Below, in pieces: positions 1-3,854 of a DNA stretch of 6,085 bases. The translations under genes and the position numbers were made by a program. Numbering within the stretch: position 1 is the stretch's first letter; every line of letters starts with the position of its first letter. Source of the DNA: Bordetella parapertussis (lineage in GTDB: Bacteria > Pseudomonadota > Gammaproteobacteria > Burkholderiales > CAIKXV01); contig CAMDXD010000254.1 of NCBI GenBank assembly GCA_945877995.1, forward strand, positions 1-6,085, read 5' to 3'. Below the pieces are notes generated by a model. It saw only the letters and a list, made by a program, of their open reading frames with translations. It had not been told where the DNA came from and did not search any database.

Positions 1-977
1 TCCGAGGACAGTTGCGGTGTATCGAAGCCCTGCTGGGCCCACAGCGTACGCAGCTCCTTGCGGTCGAGCGCGCGGTTGATCGACGCGTTCATGCGGTCGA
101 CGACCTCGCGCGATACCCCCGCCGGCCCGAACACGCCGTGCCAGCCGACCAGGTCGTACCCCGGCACGCTGTCGTTGATCGGCGGTACGTTCGGCAGCGC
201 CGCGATGCGCGTGGTGCCGGTCACGCCGATCGCGCGCAGCTTGCCGGCCTCGACCTGGGTGCGTACTGCCGCGTAGCTTTCCCACATCATGTCGATGCGG
301 CCGCTGATAAGGTCGGGCATGGTCGCGCTGCCGCCGCCGCGGTAGGGTACGTGGACCATGTTCGCGCCGCCGAGTGAGGCGAGCAGTTCGCCGGCGAGAT
401 GGAAGCCGCTGCCGATGCCGGTGGAGCCGTACGTGAGTACGCCAGGCTTCGCCCGGGCGATGGTAATCAGGTCGCGCGCGGTCTTCGCGGGGACCGACGG
501 ATGCGCGACCAGCACGAACGAGAAGGCCGTGATCATCGCGATCGGCGCCAGGTCTTTCAGCGAATCGTACGGGGCCTTCTGCAGGTGCGGCGCGGAGGTC
601 AGCGACGAGCCCGGCGCGGCCAGCAGCGTGTAGGCGTCCGGCGCCGACTTCGACACGAATTCATTGGCCAGTTGGCCGGTGGCTCCCGGTCTCGGCTCGA
701 CCGTGAACCCCTGCCCGAACTCGCTGGCGAGCTGCGCGGCGAGCGGACGGATCGACACGTCGATCGCGCTGCCGGGGGCGAAGCCGTGGATCAGGCGCAC
801 CGGCCTCGCCGGCCAGGCCTGCGCCGAGGCGATGCCCGCGGCAGCGGCGCCAGCAATGACGCAGCCAATGGCGCAGGCGATTGCCGCACGCCGCGCACGG
901 CGCTGGATTCGGAGGGCGCTGCCGTCAACGGCAGCAGGGCGGGCGTTGATGGACGCGGTGCTGGGAGCGAGGGTCAT
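1..977 (-). CDS. Bug/TctC-family periplasmic solute-binding receptor, 3' end cut by window edge
   Basis: Reading leftwards from ATG at 977, 325 codons stay open to the window edge; the family is usually about 320-330 residues, and here roughly the last 30 seem to be missing. The N-terminus has an arginine-rich stretch (RIQRRARRAA, about 24-32), a hydrophobic Ala-rich core, and an Ala-X-Ala type cleavage region (IASAQA, about 49-54). The mature start WPARPVRLI follows, which is typical of Bug receptors. Further family marks are the PGATGQLANEF segment, YGSTGIGSGFHLAGELL, the HVPYRGGG loop, and GKLRAIGVTGTTR. By family knowledge these proteins bind small carboxylated solutes in the periplasm, sometimes for a TctAB membrane transporter; no transporter genes are visible here. 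The first 23 residues before the arginine cluster are an unusually long extension, but no other in-frame ATG, GTG or TTG precedes the signal. A weak GAG lies upstream of the start. The ligand cannot be predicted. The gene is divergent from the M24 gene. Confidence 0.93.
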   Translation of the reverse strand, partial: MTLAPSTASINARPAAVDGSALRIQRRARRAAIACAIGCVIAGAAAAGIASAQAWPARPVRLIHGFAPGSAIDVSIRPLAAQLASEFGQGFTVEPRPGATGQLANEFVSKSAPDAYTLLAAPGSSLTSAPHLQKAPYDSLKDLAPIAMITAFSFVLVAHPSVPAKTARDLITIARAKPGVLTYGSTGIGSGFHLAGELLASLGGANMVHVPYRGGGSATMPDLISGRIDMMWESYAAVRTQVEAGKLRAIGVTGTTRIAALPNVPPINDSVPGYDLVGWHGVFGPAGVSREVVDRMNASINRALDRKELRTLWAQQGFDTPQLSS

Positions 978-1002
978 CGAAGCTCGGTAAGATATGTGGG
1001 TT

Positions 1003-1017
1003 CCCGATTCTATCGGG
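1003..1017. promoter_or_regulatory. Perfect 6-3-6 palindrome in the divergent spacer (possible operator)
   Basis: CCCGAT-TCT-ATCGGG is a perfect inverted repeat with a 3-nt centre. It lies in the 81-bp spacer between the Bug receptor gene (start 977, minus) and the M24 gene (start 1059, plus). On the minus strand its centre reads TAGAAT (1012-1007), a 5-of-6 match to a -10 box, which would put a transcript start about 20-25 nt before the receptor ATG. I could not find a convincing -35 box at the matching distance. A regulator binding here could control both genes; this is inference from position and symmetry only. Confidence 0.4.
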
Positions 1018-1049
1018 GTTTGCCTTGCGATCCCTTCTTGCCGGTACCT

Positions 1050-1053
1050 GGAG
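1050..1053 (+). promoter_or_regulatory. Ribosome binding site of the M24 gene
   Basis: GGAG sits 5 nt before the ATG at 1059. It decides the start: the same frame is open far upstream, but that upstream part is antisense to the Bug receptor gene. Confidence 0.7.
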
Positions 1054-1058
1054 TCCCC

Positions 1059-2261
1059 ATGCCTCGCCTCAAGCCTGCCGATCCTGCACGCCTTGGCCTA
1101 TCGCCGCACCTGCGCGCGATCCTCGACCAGCCTTTTCCCCGGTTCTCCGACGCGGAGATGCAGCGCAGGCGGCAGGCGCTCGCGGAGGTGATGCGAAAGC
1201 ACGATGTCGACCAGTTGTTGGTCTGCGGCGAGCAGCGTGCCGGCACCGGCATCTCCTGGGTCACCGGTTGGGTCACCACCAGTGAGCAGATCATCGTGTT
1301 CGACAGCCGCGAGCAGCCGAAGATGTTCGTCGAGTGGGTCAACCATGCACCGCTCGCCAAGCAGATCGCCTGGCAATGCGACGTCGAGTGGAGCGAACAC
1401 CGCAGCATCGAGAAGGTGGTTGCCGAACTCAAGCGGCGCGGCGCGCGCCGGGTCGGCATCATGGGCGTGTTCAACTTCGGCAAGTACCGCAAGCTGGCCG
1501 CGGCGTTTCCGGACGTGGTCGACCTGAATCCGGCATACAGCCGCATGCGCCTCACCAAGTCCGAGGAGGAGATCGACTGGCTGCGTATCGGCGCCGCGTT
1601 CTCCGACGCGTCGATCGCGGCGCTGGCCGAGGGCCTGTGCGACGGGCTGAACGAGCGCGACCTGGGCGATATCGCCGAGCGCGCCTATGCACCGTTCGGC
1701 GGCGTCACGATGCTCCACTATTTCGGCGTCACTTCGATGGCCGCGCCCGACTGCTACATCCCCCGCCAGCATCCGATGAACCGCATCGTGCGCGACGGAG
1801 ACTGCGTGTTCACCGAGATCACCGGCTCCTTCTGGGATTACGGCGGCCAGGTGCTGCGTACCTTCGCGGTCGGTGCCGAGCCGCCAGCGCTCTACCGCGA
1901 CCTGCACGATACGGCCGAGGCAACGTATGACGCTGTGACCGGCGTGATGCGCCCTGGCTGCACGATGGACGAGATCGTGGACGCCGCCTCGGTGATCGAG
2001 GCGCGCGGCTTCACGATCTGCGACGACCTGGTGCACGGTTTCGGCGGTGGCTACTTCCAGCCGATCCTGGGCAGTCGCAGCCGTCCGGCGGGACCGCTGC
2101 CCGATATCGTGCTCGCCGAGAACATGACGATGGTCGTGCAGCCGAACGTGATCGACCGTGCGCGCACCGCGGGCGTGCAGGTCGGAGAACTGGTGCGGAT
2201 CACCGCCACTGGCTTCGAGAGCCTGCATCGCGCGCCGCGCGGATTCCTGCGTGCCGGCTGA
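1059..2261 (+). CDS. M24 (creatinase / Xaa-Pro peptidase fold) family protein with degenerate metal site
   Basis: 400 residues from ATG 1059, which is preceded by GGAG and begins MPRLKPADPARLG. The N-terminal half (about 30-160) looks like a creatinase N-domain (ALAEVMRKHDVDQLLVCGEQ, then WVTGWVTTSEQIIVFD). It is followed by the usual hinge RMRLTKSEEEIDWLRIGA and the C-terminal pitta-bread domain (about 175-395). Canonical M24 metallopeptidases use five ligands: Asp, Asp, His, Glu, Glu. By motif alignment this protein has Glu253 (GDCVFTE), Gln264 (GGQVLRTF), His326 (VHGFGGGY), Gln361 (MTMVVQPNV) and Gly376 (GVQVGELVRIT, with Glu377 next to it), so only the His is kept. Loss of metal ligands is known in creatinase, a metal-free hydrolase of this fold, but the His used by creatinase is not exactly aligned here either (Arg236, with His238 two residues away). 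The product is therefore a non-canonical hydrolase or a binding protein of unknown substrate. Divergence from a solute receptor suggests that it may act on the imported compound (inference). It converges with the tetR gene, with a 33-bp gap. Confidence 0.85.
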   Translation: MPRLKPADPARLGLSPHLRAILDQPFPRFSDAEMQRRRQALAEVMRKHDVDQLLVCGEQRAGTGISWVTGWVTTSEQIIVFDSREQPKMFVEWVNHAPLAKQIAWQCDVEWSEHRSIEKVVAELKRRGARRVGIMGVFNFGKYRKLAAAFPDVVDLNPAYSRMRLTKSEEEIDWLRIGAAFSDASIAALAEGLCDGLNERDLGDIAERAYAPFGGVTMLHYFGVTSMAAPDCYIPRQHPMNRIVRDGDCVFTEITGSFWDYGGQVLRTFAVGAEPPALYRDLHDTAEATYDAVTGVMRPGCTMDEIVDAASVIEARGFTICDDLVHGFGGGYFQPILGSRSRPAGPLPDIVLAENMTMVVQPNVIDRARTAGVQVGELVRITATGFESLHRAPRGFLRAG

Positions 2262-2294
2262 TCGGCCGGGGAGGGCTGGTACCCATCTGGCCGC

Positions 2295-2891
2295 CTAGCC
2301 GTTCAGTCCCTCGAAGCAGGTGCGCACGAGAAAGTCCACGGTCTGGACGTCGTCGTAGCGGCCGCTCTTGCGCAAGTACTCGAGTGTGGGGTCGCACGAG
2401 CGCGCGTAGATCGTGTAGACGATCACCTCGTGCGGCAGCGTGCGGTCTAGTACGCCTTCATTCTGAGCGGCGATCACCAGCAGCTTCAATTCTGCGTTGA
2501 GTCTCATGATCAGGCGCACGTAGCCCAGGTTCAACATCAGGCTGCGTTGCAGCGCCACGCTGGTCGATGGCAGGTGCGGGACTGTGCCCTTCAGGCGCCG
2601 TTCGAGCGCCCAGCGCAGGGTCGCCTTCAGCTTCTCGATCGGTGCCTGCTCCGGCGGCATCGCGGCCAGCACGTCGATCGTGTCCCGGGTCATCCGGCAG
2701 AGCGCAGCCGCTGCCAGGCTCTCCTTTGATGCAAAGTGTTTATAGAGGCTGCCTTTGGCGATGCCGACTTCGGCTGCGACGTCGTCCATCGTCATCAGGT
2801 CGAACCCTTTCTTCGCGAGCAACAGGTTGACAGCGTCGAGAATCGCGTCCTCTCGTACAACAAACTGTTGTTTCTGAAAAGAAAGTCTCAT
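2295..2891 (-). CDS. TetR/AcrR-family transcriptional regulator
   Basis: 198 residues, the usual length for the family. The N-terminal DNA-binding domain spans about residues 13-60 (REDAILDAVNLLLAKKGF, then TMDDVAAEVGIAKGSLYKHF, SKESLA). This is a clear TetR helix-turn-helix with the typical GSLYKHF recognition end. The C-terminal part (about 65-198) is helical and variable, as expected for a ligand-binding and dimer domain; the inducer cannot be read from it. A ten-residue basic, Gln-rich lead (MRLSFQKQQF) precedes the domain. No strong ribosome site is visible (a GAAAG lies about 9 nt upstream), but no other start could keep the whole HTH. The gene is divergent from the rhodanese gene and convergent with the M24 gene. 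A palindrome over its own predicted -10 box suggests autorepression and possibly control of the rhodanese leader. Its targets are not certain. Confidence 0.93.
   Translation of the reverse strand: MRLSFQKQQFVVREDAILDAVNLLLAKKGFDLMTMDDVAAEVGIAKGSLYKHFASKESLAAAALCRMTRDTIDVLAAMPPEQAPIEKLKATLRWALERRLKGTVPHLPSTSVALQRSLMLNLGYVRLIMRLNAELKLLVIAAQNEGVLDRTLPHEVIVYTIYARSCDPTLEYLRKSGRYDDVQTVDFLVRTCFEGLNG
2857..2871. repeat. 6-3-6 inverted repeat inside the tetR 5' coding region
   Basis: ACAACA-AAC-TGTTGT is a perfect inverted repeat falling in the codons for the N-terminal QKQQFVV stretch of the TetR protein. It lies downstream of the tetR start, where a second repressor site could act as a roadblock. 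It shares the ACAA/TTGT half-site words with the palindrome at 2947-2962 but in the opposite arrangement, so it may be coincidence in a locally A+T-rich stretch. Confidence 0.3.
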
Positions 2892-2946
2892 CCGTATCGC
2901 TTTCGTTTGGAATGTGGGCGGCTGTTTCGAGCCATGCTGGAAACCT

Positions 2947-2962
2947 CATTGTACAAACAATG
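2947..2962. promoter_or_regulatory. Perfect 6-4-6 palindrome over the tetR -10 box (candidate TetR operator)
   Basis: CATTGT-ACAA-ACAATG is a perfect inverted repeat with a 4-nt spacer. It covers the predicted tetR -10 box (ATTGTA on the plus strand, 2948-2953) and lies 24 bp upstream of the -35 box of the rightward promoter. Size, symmetry and position fit a self-controlling TetR-family repressor site. Binding by the adjacent regulator is inference. Confidence 0.5.
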
Positions 2963-2975
2963 ACCAACAAGTCAC
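2948..2975 (-). promoter_or_regulatory. Predicted sigma70 promoter of tetR
   Basis: On the minus strand, GTGACT (2975-2970) is followed after 16 nt by TACAAT (2953-2948). These are 4-of-6 and 5-of-6 matches to the -35 and -10 consensus. Transcription would begin near 2941, giving a leader of about 50 nt before the ATG at 2891. Confidence 0.45.
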
Positions 2976-2985
2976 AGAGCGACTG

Positions 2986-3014
2986 TTGCGTCTTTGACTA
3001 GGACAAACTACAAT
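2986..3014 (+). promoter_or_regulatory. Predicted sigma70 promoter facing the rhodanese gene
   Basis: TTGCGT (2986-2991), a 17-nt spacer, then TACAAT (3009-3014). The -10 box matches 5 of 6 positions, the -35 keeps TTG, and the spacing is ideal. Transcription would begin about 3020-3022, giving either a roughly 208-nt leader for the rhodanese gene or a roughly 180-nt RNA ending at the terminator. Confidence 0.45.
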
Positions 3015-3022
3015 TCGCCCTG

Positions 3023-3127
3023 ATGTGCGGTTTTCTTCATCGTCACGAAACAAACAGCCGCCAGCATGACGTACTGACTTTCCTGCATTTTCCGCGTGGC
3101 GTTCGCGCAGCCCGGAACCATGTGTGA
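3023..3127 (+). CDS. Possible 34-residue leader ORF upstream of rhodanese
   Basis: An ATG-TGC start opens a 34-codon frame ending at TGA 3125-3127. The predicted peptide starts MCGFLHRH, contains DVLTFLHFPRG near the middle, and has five His and one Cys. The start lies only 1-3 nt after the predicted transcription start, so it would be nearly leaderless, and no Shine-Dalgarno sequence is visible. Its codons end in G/C much less often than the surrounding genes. It is in the same frame as the rhodanese gene, separated from it by a single stop. It could be a regulatory leader peptide whose translation affects the terminator at 3174-3200, or a chance open stretch. A second overlapping 13-codon frame (ATG 3120 to TGA 3161, starting MCEEGWHG) is even less certain. 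Confidence 0.3.
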   Translation: MCGFLHRHETNSRQHDVLTFLHFPRGVRAARNHV

Positions 3128-3145
3128 GGAAGGGTGGCACGGATT

Positions 3146-3166
3146 ACCGATTCAGCCCTGATCGGT
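3146..3166 (+). repeat. Stem-loop just before the terminator
   Basis: ACCGAT (3146-3151) pairs with ATCGGT (3161-3166) around a 9-nt loop. It sits 7 nt before the terminator stem, a position where a pause or competing hairpin of a leader is often found. Confidence 0.4.
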
Positions 3167-3173
3167 GCATGTG

Positions 3174-3200
3174 CCGCTGCAGGACGGCGCAGCGGTTTTT
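3174..3200 (+). terminator. Intrinsic terminator / attenuator in the rhodanese leader
   Basis: CCGCTGC (3174-3180) and GCAGCGG (3189-3195) form a perfect 7-bp GC-rich stem with an 8-nt loop, followed at once by TTTTT (3196-3200). This is the only textbook rho-independent terminator in the window. It lies between the rightward promoter and the rhodanese start codon at 3230, so rhodanese expression needs read-through unless another promoter exists in the remaining 29 bp, where I see none. It argues strongly against starting the rhodanese at the GTG at 3134. Confidence 0.7.
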
Positions 3201-3219
3201 CCCCCGTCGTTCCAACTCC

Positions 3220-3223
3220 GAGG
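3220..3223 (+). promoter_or_regulatory. Ribosome binding site of the rhodanese gene
   Basis: GAGG lies 6 nt before ATG 3230. The earlier in-frame GTG at 3134 has its AGGAAGG directly abutting the start codon, too close for normal initiation. Confidence 0.65.
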
Positions 3224-3229
3224 CTCAAG

Positions 3230-3670
3230 ATGCTGGATACATGGAAAGGCTTAGAAATGTTGTCGAGTGGCTCTGAACCGCGTCGTGTGCGGGCCAACCA
3301 GCCATCCGCCGATGAAATCCGTTCGATAGAACCGGTCGAGCTCGTTGCGCTGCGCAAGCTAAAGGGCGACAAGGTGGTCGTCGTCGACGTGCGCAACAGT
3401 CCGAAGGAAATGCTCCGGAGCACGCTGCCGGATGCTCAGGTGCTGTCCGTCGAGGAGCTCGAAGTCCGCTGGCGCCAGTTGCCGCAGGACGCAACGATCG
3501 TCGTCTATTGCTGGGACGAGTGGAGCACGCTGTCGGCACGCGCTGCGCATCTGCTGACGTTGCGGGGCCTGAAGGCGATCGAACTCTCGGGCGGAATCAA
3601 GCGCTGGCGCGCGCTCGGCCTGGACGAGACGCCAGTGGCGTCGGCAGTCGAACGGTCCCTCTACCACTGA
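3230..3670 (+). CDS. Single-domain rhodanese-like sulfurtransferase
   Basis: 146 residues from ATG 3230, chosen for its GAGG site and because the terminator lies upstream. One rhodanese domain spans about 32-136. It has IEPVELVALRK, the beta strand VVVVDVRN (about 49-56) with the conserved Asp-Val-Arg, and the active-site strand and loop IVVYCWDEWS with Cys94. The typical C-terminal LSGGIKRWRALGL (about 119-131) follows. By family knowledge such proteins carry a persulfide on the loop cysteine and transfer sulfur to thiol, cyanide or protein acceptors in the cytoplasm. The CWDEWS loop has the standard six-residue length of sulfur-type rhodaneses rather than the longer phosphatase-type loop. 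No signal peptide or membrane segment is visible. The acceptor is unknown. The gene is probably controlled by the leader terminator and possibly by the divergent TetR regulator. It converges with the SLOG-protein gene across 184 bp. Confidence 0.9.
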   Translation: MLDTWKGLEMLSSGSEPRRVRANQPSADEIRSIEPVELVALRKLKGDKVVVVDVRNSPKEMLRSTLPDAQVLSVEELEVRWRQLPQDATIVVYCWDEWSTLSARAAHLLTLRGLKAIELSGGIKRWRALGLDETPVASAVERSLYH

Positions 3671-3690
3671 CGCGTAGTTCGGTACGTGGT

Positions 3691-3708
3691 CTTTCAGCCT
3701 GCTGAAAG
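3691..3708. repeat. 8-bp-arm inverted repeat between convergent genes
   Basis: CTTTCAGC-CT-GCTGAAAG is a perfect inverted repeat (functionally a 7-bp stem with a 4-nt loop) 21 bp after the rhodanese stop codon. It is placed where a transcript end would be expected, and could act from either side. Neither strand has a T-run after it, so it is not a standard intrinsic terminator. The rest of the 184-bp gap (3671-3854) shows nothing I would call a gene. Confidence 0.4.
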
Positions 3709-3854
3709 CAGCGGAGGGCCCGCAGGGTAAAGGTGCCGAAGTCCCGGCAGCAGCAGGAGTTCGTGAAGCCTGCCACGATGAATCGGGCGCGGGCCTGAAG
3801 GTAGTGCACGTCCGCATCCCTGGCGTCAGGGCCTGTCGCTGCCATATCCCTGAG

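Larger units (their letters stand above)
2892..3229. other. Divergent control region between tetR and rhodanese genes
   Basis: 338 bp without a firmly established gene, less G+C-rich than its surroundings on the tetR side. From left to right it holds the tetR 5' leader, the tetR promoter with an overlapping palindrome (2947-2975) and a sigma70-like promoter facing right (2986-3014). A possible 34-codon leader ORF (3023-3127), a 6-bp hairpin (3146-3166), an intrinsic terminator (3174-3200) and the rhodanese ribosome site (3220-3223) follow. I compared the leader by eye with the consensus words of TPP, FMN, cobalamin and SAH riboswitches and of 6S RNA, and recognised none of them. Confidence 0.7.

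Noticed and set aside
399..1058. The M24 frame is open for 220 codons upstream of ATG 1059.
   Set aside because: This stretch is antisense to the well-supported Bug receptor gene, its translation is Arg-rich with no domain, and ATG 1059 has a good ribosome site and a normal M24 N-terminus.
1098..2228. A 376-codon minus-strand open frame opposite the M24 gene.
   Set aside because: It shows no family motifs, is rich in Arg, His and Asp as expected from the antisense of high-GC coding DNA, and lies wholly within a gene with clear motifs.
2254..2269. CCGGC-TGATCG-GCCGG inverted repeat over the M24 stop codon as a terminator.
   Set aside because: Only 5 bp, with no T-run; such repeats are common by chance at this base composition.
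3015..3200. Known riboswitch or 6S RNA in the rhodanese leader.
   Set aside because: I found none of the consensus words of TPP, FMN, cobalamin or SAH riboswitches or the 6S bubble pattern; the region is reported only as an unassigned leader or small RNA.
3134..3229. GTG at 3134 as an earlier start for the rhodanese.
   Set aside because: Its AGGAAGG abuts the start codon, and an intrinsic terminator would lie inside the coding region; ATG 3230 has a properly spaced GAGG and reaches the full domain.
3818..3831. CCCTG-GCGT-CAGGG hairpin 24 bp after the SLOG-fusion stop as its terminator.
   Set aside because: A 5-bp stem without a T-run in the transcribed direction; too weak to call.
3359..3845. 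Minus-strand open frames overlapping the rhodanese and the convergent gap, one with a CCC cysteine run.
   Set aside because: Mostly antisense to the rhodanese gene, no ribosome site or domain seen.
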